The position numbers and the translations under genes were made by a program. This document shows, in pieces, positions 8,057-18,230 of a stretch of DNA of 64,000 nucleotides (its first letter is position 1; every line of letters starts with the position of its first letter). The stretch spans positions 3,472,001 through 3,536,000 of the forward strand of contig NC_015312.1 in assembly GCF_000196675.2 (NCBI RefSeq), read 5' to 3'. The notes beneath the pieces were generated by a model. The model ran no database searches. It saw nothing but the letters and a program-made list of their open reading frames with translations, and was not told the origin of the DNA. This stretch comes from Pseudonocardia benzenivorans CB1190. Lineage in GTDB: Bacteria > Actinomycetota > Actinomycetes > Mycobacteriales > Pseudonocardiaceae.

Positions 8057-8491
8057 TCATGGGCCCGTCGGCTCGGCGGGTTCCGGCGCCTCCCAGCTGG
8101 GCAGGGCGAGAACGGTGCCCATGCGCTCCAGCTCGCTGCGGTGCAGGGCGCTCAGTTCGGCGAGGGCTCGCTCCCCCTGCGACGTCAGGCCCACCCGCAC
8201 CATGCGGGCGTCGTCCGGGTCCGGGGCCCGCCGCACAAGCTTCTGTCCCTGGGCCCGGTTCACCAGCTCGACGGTGCTGTGGTGGCGCAGCTGCAGGCGT
8301 TCGGCGAGCTCCCCGACCGTGGCCCAGTCACGCCCCGGAAACCCCTTGAGCGCGAGGAGTAGCTGGTACTGCTGCGGGCTGATGCCGTGCCGGCGCACGA
8401 TCTCCTCGCTGAACCGCAGGTAGCGCCGGATACCGAAGCGGAACCGAGCCAGGGCTTCGAAGTCCTGCTTGGTCAAGGGCGGTGGCGGCAA
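8057..8491 (-). CDS. MarR family transcriptional regulator
   Basis: A 144-residue winged-helix regulator: GISPQQYQLLLALKGFPGR, then the recognition helix WATVGELAERLQLRHHSTVELV, then the beta-wing RRAPDPDDARMVRVGLTSQG. A TTG start at 8491 is supported by GGAGG about 6 bases upstream. It is divergent from the DUF3040-SPFH-DUF488 operon, with a perfect palindrome between the two, so it probably represses both sides. Ligand unknown. Confidence 0.85.
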   Translation of the reverse strand: MPPPPLTKQDFEALARFRFGIRRYLRFSEEIVRRHGISPQQYQLLLALKGFPGRDWATVGELAERLQLRHHSTVELVNRAQGQKLVRRAPDPDDARMVRVGLTSQGERALAELSALHRSELERMGTVLALPSWEAPEPAEPTGP

Positions 8492-8536
8492 AGGTCCTCC
8501 TGATCAGGCCGCGTTCCGGGCCGCGAGAGACCGTTC

Positions 8537-8565
8537 TTGCGATTTCTATCGTACTACGATATAAC
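8537..8565 (+). promoter_or_regulatory. Promoter and MarR-type operator in the divergent intergenic region
   Basis: TTGCGA (8537-8542) and TATAAC (8560-8565) are 17 bases apart and point towards the DUF3040 gene. The perfect palindrome TATCGTACTACGATA (8547-8561) fills the spacer and overlaps the -10 element, so a protein bound there would block RNA polymerase. Assignment to the adjacent MarR gene is inferred from position. Confidence 0.65.
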
Positions 8566-8599
8566 GTGCTGGACGTGCCTGTGAAGTAGGAGGTGCGTG

Positions 8600-8884
8600 G
8601 TGTTCGACGAACATGACCACCGCACGCTGGACGAGCTCGAACGGAACCTCTCGATGGAGGACCCGGAGTTCGTCATGAGGTTCGATCGCGGGCAGCAGCG
8701 GATGTCGTCGACTTTCCGGCGACGACGCGGGAACCGGATCGCACTCACCGTGGCCGTGACGCTGGGGGTGCTGCTGCTGGTGCTCGGCAGTCCCGTCGGC
8801 GCCGTGGCGGCGGTGCTGAGCACCGGGCTGGTGTGGCTGGCCTGGCGCTATCCGGACGCCTTCATCGGGTCCTACCCCATGTGA
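8600..8884 (+). CDS. DUF3040 domain membrane protein
   Basis: A 94-residue protein with the DUF3040 layout: an N-terminal acidic helix (HRTLDELERNLSMEDPEF), a short Arg-rich stretch (FRRRRGNR) and two closely spaced transmembrane helices (IALTVAVTLGVLLLVLG and VGAVAAVLSTGLVWLAW). Two GTG codons compete at 8597 and 8600. The second has the better distance (6 bases) from AGGAGG at 8588. It leads the likely operon with the SPFH protein. Molecular role is unknown for the family. Confidence 0.8.
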   Translation: MFDEHDHRTLDELERNLSMEDPEFVMRFDRGQQRMSSTFRRRRGNRIALTVAVTLGVLLLVLGSPVGAVAAVLSTGLVWLAWRYPDAFIGSYPM

Positions 8885-8959
8885 CGTCCTCCCCACCCGG
8901 CTGTGCCGGCGCCCGGCCGCGCCCGGGGCGGCATCGAATCTCCTGATCGGAGGCATCTG

Positions 8960-9862
8960 ATGGTCGTTCTCTGGATCGTGCTCGCGGTGGGAGCACTGTG
9001 TCTGCTGGGCGTCTCGACGAGCGTGCGGGTGGTGCAGGAGTTCGAGCGGGGGGTGGTCTTCCGGTTCGGCCGGGTGCGTCCGCAACCGCTGGGCCCGGGG
9101 ATCGCGCTCCTCGTCCCGGTCGCCGATCGCCTGCAGAAGGTCAACCTGCAGGTGGTCACGCTGCCCATCCCCGCGCAGGACGGCATCACCTCCGACAACG
9201 TCACCGTCCGGGTCGACGCCGTCGTCTACTACCGGGTGGTCGACCCGATGCGGGTGGCTGTCGACGTGCAGGACTACAGCTCGGCGATCTTGCAGGTGGC
9301 GCAGGCGTCGCTGCGATCGATCATCGGCAAGAGCGAGCTGGACGACCTGCTGTCGAACAGGGAGCGGCTCAACCAGGGCCTCGAACTGATGATCGACAAT
9401 CCGGCGGTCGGGTGGGGTGTGCACATCGACCGCGTGGAGATCAAGGACGTGGTCCTGCCGGAGTCGATGAAGCGGTCGATGTCCCGGCAGGCCGAGGCCG
9501 AACGCGAGCGGCGCTCCCGGGTGATCACGGCCGAGGGCGAGCTGCAGGCCTCGCGCCAGCTCGCCGAGGCCGCCGAGGTGATGACCACGCACCCGGCCGC
9601 GCTGCAGCTGCGGCTGCTGCAGACCGTCGTCGAGGTGGCGGCGGAGAAGAACTCCACGCTGGTCCTCCCGTTCCCGGTGGAGCTGTTGCGGTTTCTCGAA
9701 CGGTCGACCCCGGCCGACGCCGCCACCGCCGGTCCTGCCGACGGTCGGGGCGCAGACCCGGCGACGGGTCTCGAGGCGACGTTGAAGGCCGTCTCGTCGC
9801 GCCAGCCCCAGTCGGCGTTCCCGGCCGAGTCCGGGAACGCCGAGGACCGGGCCGTGCCGTGA
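8960..9862 (+). CDS. SPFH/band 7 (stomatin-like) membrane protein
   Basis: A 300-residue stomatin/prohibitin-type scaffold protein. One N-terminal transmembrane helix (VVLWIVLAVGALCLLGV) is followed by the SPFH core (VQEFERGVVFRFGRV ... VTVRVDAVVYYRVVDP) and a helical C-terminal arm (RQAEAERERRSRVITAEGE). The ATG at 8960 has CGGAGG six bases before it, which decides against the longer open frame. No NfeD partner is adjacent. The last ~40 residues are Ala/Pro-rich and probably disordered. It overlaps the next gene by 4 bases. Confidence 0.88.
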   Translation: MVVLWIVLAVGALCLLGVSTSVRVVQEFERGVVFRFGRVRPQPLGPGIALLVPVADRLQKVNLQVVTLPIPAQDGITSDNVTVRVDAVVYYRVVDPMRVAVDVQDYSSAILQVAQASLRSIIGKSELDDLLSNRERLNQGLELMIDNPAVGWGVHIDRVEIKDVVLPESMKRSMSRQAEAERERRSRVITAEGELQASRQLAEAAEVMTTHPAALQLRLLQTVVEVAAEKNSTLVLPFPVELLRFLERSTPADAATAGPADGRGADPATGLEATLKAVSSRQPQSAFPAESGNAEDRAVP

Positions 9863-10281
9863 CGCCGGCTGAACTGGCCTGGGAGAACGAAGGCGGGCGG
9901 CTGCGCAGGCCGGCGCAGGTCCGGACGCGCCGCGTCTACGATCCGCCGACCGAGCACGACGGCGCACGCGTGCTGGTCGACCGGCTCTGGCCCCGGGGCC
10001 TGGGCAGGGCCGACGCCCGGCTCGACGAATGGTGCCGCGACGTCGCCCCGTCGACCGGCCTGCGCCGTTGGTACGGCCACGACCCGGCGAAGTTCGCCGA
10101 GTTCCGGCGCCGCTACCGCGCCGAGCTCACCACCGGGGACCAGCGCCGCGCGCTGCGACACCTGGCCGAGGTCGCCGCGCGCGGTCCGGTGACACTGCTG
10201 ACCGCGAGCAAGGACCTCCCGACGAGCCAGGCGACGGTCCTGGCCGAGGTCCTCGCCGACTGCGGCGGGGCACCGGGCTGA
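9859..10281 (+). CDS. DUF488 family protein
   Basis: A 140-residue protein with the DUF488 signature: RVYDPPTEHDGARVLVDRLW, PRGLGRADARLDEWCRDVAPS, WYGHDPAKFAEFRRRY and TLLTASKD. Its GTG overlaps the stop of the SPFH gene (GTGA), so translation is coupled. Biochemical function is unknown. The operon link to an SPFH scaffold under MarR control suggests a stress or detoxification role, which is inference. Confidence 0.85.
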   Translation: MTPAELAWENEGGRLRRPAQVRTRRVYDPPTEHDGARVLVDRLWPRGLGRADARLDEWCRDVAPSTGLRRWYGHDPAKFAEFRRRYRAELTTGDQRRALRHLAEVAARGPVTLLTASKDLPTSQATVLAEVLADCGGAPG

Positions 10282-10282
10282 C

Positions 10283-10312
10283 CGGCCGGCACCCGTTCCC
10301 GGGGCCGGCGGG
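10283..10312. terminator. Possible hairpin between convergent genes
   Basis: A GC-rich inverted repeat (CCGGCC ... GGCCGG) lies just after the DUF488 stop and before the convergent hydrolase stop at 10351. It is short and lacks a T-run, so support is modest. Confidence 0.3.
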
Positions 10313-10350
10313 ACGGTCCGGGGTCGGACGCGCCGGTTGTCCGGCATCCG

Positions 10351-11067
10351 TCACGCCGGGTGCCGTTGCCGGACGAGATCGTGGAGCTCCGTTGCCGTCT
10401 CGCCCCCGATGAGCAGCGCCGCCACCGCCTCGGGGGCCTCGTGCATCGCGTCGTGGCCGGTCGGAAGGTCGTGCACCTGCCACCCCGGATCGGCCCCGAG
10501 CCGGGCGCGGAGCTCGGCGAACGGCGTCGGGTCCTCCCATCCCGCGCAGTAGACGAACTCGCGACGGGGCACCTGGGTGTGCGCGCCCGTGAGCCGGACC
10601 CGCTGCAGGAACGAGCCGAGCGGATGGGGACGGCGGCGGGGGTCGCCGCCGCCCGGCGGACGCACGGTGTAGCCGGTGCCGCCGGCGCCGTCGGCGAACA
10701 GCTCCCGGAAGTGGTCGTTGGTCGACGACCAGCACGACTCGCCGTCGTGCGGGACGTAGGCGTCGAGGTGCACAAGACGTGCGATTCGCCCGCCCGCACG
10801 GTCGGCGGCCGCGGCGATCACCATGCCGGCGTAGCTGTGGCCGACGAGCGTCGCGTCGGTCATGTCGTGACGATCGAGGTGCCGCACCACGTCGTCGGCG
10901 TGCGTGTCGAGGTTGGCGGCCGCGACCGTGGGGCCGTCGTCGTCGGGCCGCAGACCGGTCAGGGTCAGTGCGTGGACGGTGTGGCCCGCGCGCTCCAGCA
11001 GCGGGACCACCGCCTCGTACGACCACGAGCCCTTCCAGGCGCCGGGCACGAGCACGAACGTCGCCAT
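10351..11067 (-). CDS. Alpha/beta hydrolase (salicylate esterase / EstC-like)
   Basis: A 238-residue alpha/beta hydrolase. The first strand and oxyanion loop read FVLVPGAWKGSWSYE, the nucleophile elbow is GHSYAG (Ser near residue 97) and the catalytic His is in PTGHDAMHEAPE near the C-terminus. The ATG at 11067 follows AGGAG. The shape matches plant-type methyl-ester esterase relatives common in actinobacteria. It is divergently transcribed from an AraC regulator that probably controls it. Substrate unknown, likely a small ester. Confidence 0.85.
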   Translation of the reverse strand: MATFVLVPGAWKGSWSYEAVVPLLERAGHTVHALTLTGLRPDDDGPTVAAANLDTHADDVVRHLDRHDMTDATLVGHSYAGMVIAAAADRAGGRIARLVHLDAYVPHDGESCWSSTNDHFRELFADGAGGTGYTVRPPGGGDPRRRPHPLGSFLQRVRLTGAHTQVPRREFVYCAGWEDPTPFAELRARLGADPGWQVHDLPTGHDAMHEAPEAVAALLIGGETATELHDLVRQRHPA

Positions 11068-11213
11068 GCGTGTCTCCTGTGTCGTGACGGCATCGGGACG
11101 GCTGCCGCGATGCCACGCCGTGCAGCGAGGCCGCTGCGCGACCGCGGGCTGCACCGCACGGACGCAGTCTCGGCCGACGACGGGGTGGCGGCCCACCGCT
11201 ACATTGCCAACCG

Positions 11214-12053
11214 ATGCCTGTTCGCCGCCAACCCCGGTCGACCGCTGCGACGTCGCACGTGTGGCCGTCGGGTGGCCGGCATCTCTGGCCGTCCGGCGGT
11301 GCGAGCACGGTGGCATCCCACGCACGGGGGCATCTGGTCTACGCCGCCGTCGGCGTCCTCGCGGTGCACACGGAGCGCGGCACGTCGATCGTGCCCGCCA
11401 ACCGGATCGCCTGGACCCCGGCCGGATCCGCCCACCGGCACCGCGCCCACGGCGACACCGACATGCGGATCCTCTTCCTCTCCCCCGCCTTGGCCCGGCT
11501 CGTGCCGGACCGGCCCGCCGTCTTCGCCGCCTCCGGTCTCGCCCGCGAGGTCGTGCTCGCCCTGACCGGTCCGCACGAGGCCGGCGCCGCCGGCGCCGCC
11601 GGCGCCGGTGCTGCCCTCGACGGCACCGCGCCCGGTGGACGCAGCCGCGCCGCGCGCGCCCGCCTCCTCCGGGTCCTCGTCGACGAGCTGAGTGACTCGC
11701 ACGAGCAGCCCTTGCACCTCCCGGAGCCGCACGACGACCGGCTCCGCGCCGTCGCCCGGATACTGCACGCGACGCCGTCGGACGACGCCACGCTGGCCGA
11801 GCTGGGGAGGGCGGTCGGGGCGGGCGGTCGCACCCTCAGCAGGCTGTTCCGCTCCGAGCTGGGAATGACCTTCTACGAATGGCGCACGCAGCTGCGTGTC
11901 CACCACGCCCTGGTGCTGCTCGCCGAGGGCCACGACATCAACCACATCGCCCACGCCTGCGGCTGGTCGAACCCCAGCAGCTTCATCGCCGCGTTCACGG
12001 GCGTCGTCGGAACCACCCCCGGCCGCTACCGGACGGGCCACCGGGGCGGCTGA
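11214..12053 (+). CDS. AraC family regulator with N-terminal cupin domain
   Basis: A 279-residue AraC protein: a cupin-type sensor (residues ~30-110, GHLVYAAVGVLAVHTERG and VPANRIAWTPAG), a low-complexity Ala/Gly loop near residues 120-140, and two helix-turn-helix motifs at the C-terminus (ATLAELGRAVGAGGRTLSRL and INHIAHACGWSNPSSFIAAF). The ATG lies 8 bases after TACATT, so the mRNA is probably leaderless. The extreme N-terminus contains WPSGG twice, an accidental-looking repeat. It is divergent from the hydrolase with 146 bases between. Confidence 0.85.
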   Translation: MPVRRQPRSTAATSHVWPSGGRHLWPSGGASTVASHARGHLVYAAVGVLAVHTERGTSIVPANRIAWTPAGSAHRHRAHGDTDMRILFLSPALARLVPDRPAVFAASGLAREVVLALTGPHEAGAAGAAGAGAALDGTAPGGRSRAARARLLRVLVDELSDSHEQPLHLPEPHDDRLRAVARILHATPSDDATLAELGRAVGAGGRTLSRLFRSELGMTFYEWRTQLRVHHALVLLAEGHDINHIAHACGWSNPSSFIAAFTGVVGTTPGRYRTGHRGG

Positions 12054-12062
12054 CGGCGCCCG

Positions 12063-12185
12063 TCAGGAACGGTCGAGCCCGGTGCGGCCCGGGGCGCGGT
12101 CGGCCTCGGCTGCCTTGTCGAGCTTGTCGACGAGCGCGCCGCCCTCCTCGGCCCGGTCCCGCCGGCCGGCGGCGCGGGGGGTCAC
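12063..12185 (-). CDS. Possible small translationally coupled ORF after P450
   Basis: A 40-codon frame starts with a GTG that overlaps the P450 stop by 3 bases and has a clean end. The product is charged (RRDRAEEGGALVDKLDKAAE) and predicted helical. The coupling geometry is what one expects for a real downstream cistron, but the length is too short to exclude chance in GC-rich DNA. It is not a ferredoxin. Confidence 0.3.
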   Translation of the reverse strand: MTPRAAGRRDRAEEGGALVDKLDKAAEADRAPGRTGLDRS

Positions 12186-13393
12186 GCCGGTGACACCGCG
12201 ACAGGCACGCGTGCCCAGCCCTTGAGGGTGTTGTTCGGCGTCGGAACCGGGTCCCCTGCGGGCTCGAGCGTGCGCACCCGCCGCGCCAGCGCCTCGATCA
12301 CCAGCTCGGCCTCCAGCCGGGCCACCAGTTGCCCCACGCATCGGTGCACGCCCATACCGAACGCGACGTGGCCTGCCGCGTGCCGGGCGATGTCGAAGCT
12401 GTCCGAGTCCGGGCCCCAGCGCCGCGGATCGCGGTTGGCGGCGCCGAGGAACAGCAGGACCTTCGTCTCTTCGGGGATCGTCGTCCCGGCGAACTCGGTG
12501 GGCCGCACCGTGGTCCGGAAGAACGTCTGCACCGGCGACTCCCAGCGCAGCGCCTCGTCGAAGACGAACTTGGCGCGCGCCGGGTCGTCGTGCAGGAGCC
12601 GCCACTGCTCGCGGTGCCTGCTCAACGCGTAGAGCGTGTTGCCGAGCCCGTGGACGGTGGTGTCGAGCCCGGCGGTCAGCAGCGATCGGACCAACAGCGG
12701 CGCCTGGTCGTGGCTGATCTCACCGCGGTCGGCGGCCTCCCAGATCCGCGCACCGAGCCCACCGGGTGCGAGATTCTCCCGCCGGCACTGCTCGAGCACC
12801 CACGCCTGCACCGGTGCCGCCGACTCCAGGGCCGCGCGGCGCAGCTCGTTGTCCGGGCCGAACGCGTTGAACGCGAGACCGCCGTAGGGCAGCAGGTTCT
12901 CCCGCCCGTCCGGGCCCAACCCGACCGCGTCGGGAAAGACCTGCAGCGGGTAGACGGACGCGAGGTCGGTGACGGCGTCGAAGGTGCCTCGCTCCACCAG
13001 CTGCTCGACGAGCTGCTCGGCCGGCGCACGGAAGGATTCGCGCAACGCGCGGACCGAGCGGGGCGACAGCACACCGTTCATGGCCTTGCGCACGACCGTG
13101 TGGTCCGGTGGGTCGGCCTCCAGCAGCAGGCTCGGCGGCCGCCAGGGCTTCTCGCGCGCGAAGTCGCTCATCCCGGCGCCGCGGCCGGAGACGAACGACG
13201 CCCAGTCCCGTAGCGCGGCGTCGACCTCGGCGAACCGGCCCGACGCGTAGATCCCGTAGCGGGACAGGCGGACCACGCCCCCGGCGTCGCGGAGCCGGCG
13301 GTGGAAGTCGTAGGGATCGAGGAGGACGTCGAGGTCGAACGGGTCGTCGTCGAGGACGGGGACGTCCGCCGTGGGCAGATCGGCGATGGGCAT
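12182..13393 (-). CDS. Cytochrome P450, CYP199A-like (4-substituted benzoate monooxygenase)
   Basis: A 403-residue bacterial class I P450. The I-helix reads AGLDTT (241-246), the K-helix ExxR is EALR (280-283) and the heme-binding loop is FGMGVHRCVGQ with Cys352. Long stretches match my memory of CYP199A2/A4 from Rhodopseudomonas, enzymes that O-demethylate or hydroxylate para-substituted benzoates. Residues that grip the benzoate carboxylate there appear conserved: R85 and S88 (WRPPS) and R236 and S237 (LLVRS), with the further Ser replaced by T240. GGAGG precedes the ATG. No ferredoxin or reductase gene is next to it, so the redox partner must be elsewhere. Confidence 0.85.
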   Translation of the reverse strand: MPIADLPTADVPVLDDDPFDLDVLLDPYDFHRRLRDAGGVVRLSRYGIYASGRFAEVDAALRDWASFVSGRGAGMSDFAREKPWRPPSLLLEADPPDHTVVRKAMNGVLSPRSVRALRESFRAPAEQLVEQLVERGTFDAVTDLASVYPLQVFPDAVGLGPDGRENLLPYGGLAFNAFGPDNELRRAALESAAPVQAWVLEQCRRENLAPGGLGARIWEAADRGEISHDQAPLLVRSLLTAGLDTTVHGLGNTLYALSRHREQWRLLHDDPARAKFVFDEALRWESPVQTFFRTTVRPTEFAGTTIPEETKVLLFLGAANRDPRRWGPDSDSFDIARHAAGHVAFGMGVHRCVGQLVARLEAELVIEALARRVRTLEPAGDPVPTPNNTLKGWARVPVAVSPA

Positions 13394-13591
13394 GGTCGCC
13401 TCCAGTGGGCATCGTGCGGTCTCCGGCGGCCGTGCGGACCGCCCCTTCCATCTGCCGGAAAGTCGAGCGGTCGATGAACATGTTCCGCCCTCCTTCGTCG
13501 GCCCGCTGGTCGTCGGCGGTCCGGTGGCGCTGCACCGGAGCCCCGGGACCGTGCTCAGCGTGGTCGGGTGTCCTGACCTGACTCCCGGTGC

Positions 13592-15982
<2,391 letters not shown>

Positions 15983-16019
15983 CGTGTCTCCCTCGGGTGT
16001 GACGGGGCGCGGCCGTGCG

Positions 16020-16057
16020 GCGCGACCCCCGTCGGCGAGGGGCCGGCGGGGTCGCGC
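16020..16057. terminator. Hairpin between VOC gene and UvrA-like gene
   Basis: GCGCGACCCC (16020-16029) pairs perfectly with GGGGTCGCGC (16048-16057) around an 18-base loop that can fold further. It lies just past the VOC stop on the minus strand, before the UvrA-like start. Confidence 0.55.
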
Positions 16058-16082
16058 GGTGGTCGGACGCGAGCCGCGGGGA

Positions 16083-16490
16083 TCAGCGCAGCTCCTGGAT
16101 CCGGACCATGTTGCCCGCGGGATCGCGGAACGCGCAGTCGCGCACGCCGTAGGGCTGCTCGGTGGGCTCCTGGACGACCTCGGCGTCGGTCGCCTGCACC
16201 TTCTCGAACGTGCTGTCGAGGTCCTTGGTGGCCAGCAGCACGCTCCCGAAGGTGCCCTTGGCCATCATCTCCTCGATCGTGCGCTTCTCGTCGTCGGTCA
16301 GCCCGGGGTTGGCCTGCGGCGGGTACAGCACGATCGATGTCGACTGGCCGACCGGCCCGACGGTGATCCAGCGCATGCCGTCGTACCCGACGTCGAGGCG
16401 CACCTCGAACCCGAGTGCGTCGCGGTAGAAGGCCAGCGCGGCCTCGGGGTCGTCGTGCGGGAGGAAGCTGGAGTGAATGGTGATGTCCAT
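16083..16490 (-). CDS. VOC (glyoxalase/bleomycin-resistance fold) protein
   Basis: A 135-residue protein with paired beta-alpha-beta-beta-beta modules: FLPHDDPEAALAFYRDALGFEVR at the start and CAFRDPAGNMVRIQELR at the end, the latter carrying the usual metal-ligand Glu. Antibiotic-binding or small-molecule dioxygenase roles are typical. It starts 5 bases after the AraC stop, so both are one operon, and the AraC regulator probably controls it. Confidence 0.82.
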   Translation of the reverse strand: MDITIHSSFLPHDDPEAALAFYRDALGFEVRLDVGYDGMRWITVGPVGQSTSIVLYPPQANPGLTDDEKRTIEEMMAKGTFGSVLLATKDLDSTFEKVQATDAEVVQEPTEQPYGVRDCAFRDPAGNMVRIQELR

Positions 16491-16495
16491 GCCGG

Positions 16496-16948
<453 letters not shown>

Positions 16949-17012
16949 GGATGTGATCGTGCCACGCGAAGCCGACGATCCGCCCGTGCGAAGCGTCCGC
17001 GGCGCCGGGCGG

Positions 17013-17267
17013 TCAGCGGCCGCGGCCGGTGACCGCCTGCAGCTCGTCGATGCGCTTCGACGCCTCGGCCTTGCTCAGCGAGGCCAGGTCGTCGGTGCGC
17101 TCCCGGCCGGCCTGCTGCAGCAACGTCTCCAGGTACGACAGCTGCGGGCCGGTGATCGGCTCGTCGCCGGTGGCCCACTCGTCGGGGTCCTTCGCGGCCG
17201 GGCCGGCGGCGGTGGTCCCGGTGGTGGTCGTCCCGGTGGCGGTCTCGGTGCGGGTTCGGTCGCTCAT
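17013..17267 (-). CDS. DUF3072 protein
   Basis: An 84-residue protein. The first 30 residues are Thr/Ala-rich and probably disordered. The remainder holds the DUF3072 signature DEWATGDEPITGPQLSYLE and SKAEASKRIDELQ, a small helical domain. The ATG lies 6 bases after TATGTT, so the mRNA is probably leaderless. A near-perfect SOS-type palindrome spans that -10 element, suggesting LexA control. Function of the family is unknown. Confidence 0.85.
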   Translation of the reverse strand: MSDRTRTETATGTTTTGTTAAGPAAKDPDEWATGDEPITGPQLSYLETLLQQAGRERTDDLASLSKAEASKRIDELQAVTGRGR

Positions 17268-17289
17268 CGTTCGAACATACCTTCGAACG
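17268..17289. promoter_or_regulatory. LexA/SOS-like operator at DUF3072 promoter
   Basis: CGTTCGAA and TTCGAACG form an 8-base perfect inverted repeat around 6 bases, touching the start codon. The inner sequence TCGAACATACCTTCGA (17271-17286) matches the mycobacterial SOS box pattern TCGAAC-N4-GTTCGA at 11 of 12 fixed positions. It overlaps the -10 of the gene. The role is inferred from motif and position. Confidence 0.55.
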
Positions 17290-17346
17290 TGCCGCGTCGC
17301 CCGCCGGCGTGGTGCCGACGGGCGACGGTCGCGAGGACCGGCCGGA

Positions 17347-17832
17347 TCAGCCCGGCGTCGGCGGCTGGTCGACGAGCTGGGCGAGGTAGAGCTGCTCGCC
17401 CAGCTTGTCCATCAGCTCGAGGTTGGTCTCGATGTAGTCGATGTGGTGCTCCTCGTCGGCGAGGATCTCCTCGAAGATGTTCGCCGTCGTGATGTCGCCC
17501 TTGGACCGGCACAGCGCGATGCCCGGGCGGAGGCGTTCCACCACCTCGAGCTCGATCGCCAGGTCGGACTGCAGCTGCTCGCGGACGGTCTGGCCGACCC
17601 GCAGCTGGAAGAGCCGCTGGTAGTTCGGCAGACCCTCCAGGAACAGGATCCGGTCGGTGATCTTCTCGGCGTGCCGCATCTCGTCGATCGACTCGGCGCG
17701 CGTGTACGACGCGAGCTTCGTGAGACCCCAGTTCTGCTGCATCTTCGCGTGCAGGAAGTACTGGTTGATGGCCGTGAGCTCGCTCGTGAGCTGCTCGTTG
17801 AGCAGGGAAATGATCTCTGGGTCGCCTCGCAT
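17347..17832 (-). CDS. bfr: Bacterioferritin
   Basis: A 161-residue heme-containing ferritin storing iron as a 24-mer. All ferroxidase ligands are in place: E18, E51, H54, E94, E127 and H130. Met52, the axial heme ligand at the subunit interface, is also present (SIDEMRHAEKI). The gene neighbours its ferredoxin partner bfd on the same strand, 119 bases downstream of the bfd stop. An IdeR/DtxR-like sequence lies upstream. Confidence 0.95.
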   Translation of the reverse strand: MRGDPEIISLLNEQLTSELTAINQYFLHAKMQQNWGLTKLASYTRAESIDEMRHAEKITDRILFLEGLPNYQRLFQLRVGQTVREQLQSDLAIELEVVERLRPGIALCRSKGDITTANIFEEILADEEHHIDYIETNLELMDKLGEQLYLAQLVDQPPTPG

Positions 17833-17888
17833 GGGGGTGAGGCTAGTGGTTCACGCGATCACACGAAGCGTGCAGGACCGGCTACCCA

Positions 17889-17906
17889 GAACATAGGCTG
17901 ACCTTG
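17889..17906 (-). promoter_or_regulatory. Possible IdeR/DtxR box upstream of bfr
   Basis: On the minus strand AAGGTCAGCCTATGTT resembles the IdeR consensus TTAGGTTAGCCTAACCTAA at about 11 of 19 positions. A related sequence sits upstream of bfd (18169-18188), and both share CCTATGTTC. IdeR is known to activate iron-storage genes in mycobacteria. The match is partial. Confidence 0.35.
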
Positions 17907-17951
17907 TATTTCGGTCACCTTTCCGAACTTCGCCGGGTTCTCCGACCGTTG

Positions 17952-18149
17952 CTAGGCCGTCATCGGCAGACCGGCGATGTGCGACGGGCACCTCGTGGCG
18001 GCCAGGAAGACGTCGACCGTGTCGACGCACCCGCCGCAGCCGGTGCCGGCACCGCAGGCGTCGCCGACCTCGTCGACGGTGCGCGCACCGCTGTCGATGC
18101 ACGTCCGCAGCTCCGTCTCGGTGACGGCTGCGCAGATACACACATACAT
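17952..18149 (-). CDS. bfd: Bacterioferritin-associated ferredoxin
   Basis: A 65-residue [2Fe-2S] protein that reduces bacterioferritin to release stored iron. The four ligands have the canonical spacing C4-x-C6 ... C38-x2-C41. Two further Cys (17 and 32) are present. The ATG begins MYVCICAAVTETEL, the usual family start. It precedes bfr in the same direction. Confidence 0.93.
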   Translation of the reverse strand: MYVCICAAVTETELRTCIDSGARTVDEVGDACGAGTGCGGCVDTVDVFLAATRCPSHIAGLPMTA

Positions 18150-18168
18150 GAAGGTGATCCTTTGCGAC

Positions 18169-18188
18169 GGTCAGGCAAGCCTATGTTC
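18169..18188. promoter_or_regulatory. Possible iron-regulator site upstream of bfd
   Basis: GGTCAGGCAAGCCTATGTTC contains the palindrome-like core AGGC-AA-GCCT and shares GGTCAG and CCTATGTTC with the site before bfr, differing by a 4-base insertion. It lies 20 bases before the bfd start and about 45 bases before the divergent LigD-like gene. Confidence 0.35.
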
Positions 18189-18230
18189 GCATTCGGATCG
18201 CCGTCACACAAGGCTCTTAGCCTGACGCTC

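Noticed and set aside
6969-8060. N-terminal extension of the DKW protein to 457 codons
   Set aside because: The upstream part is scrambled sequence with no domain and even overlaps the MarR end; the ATG at 6968 has its own Shine-Dalgarno.
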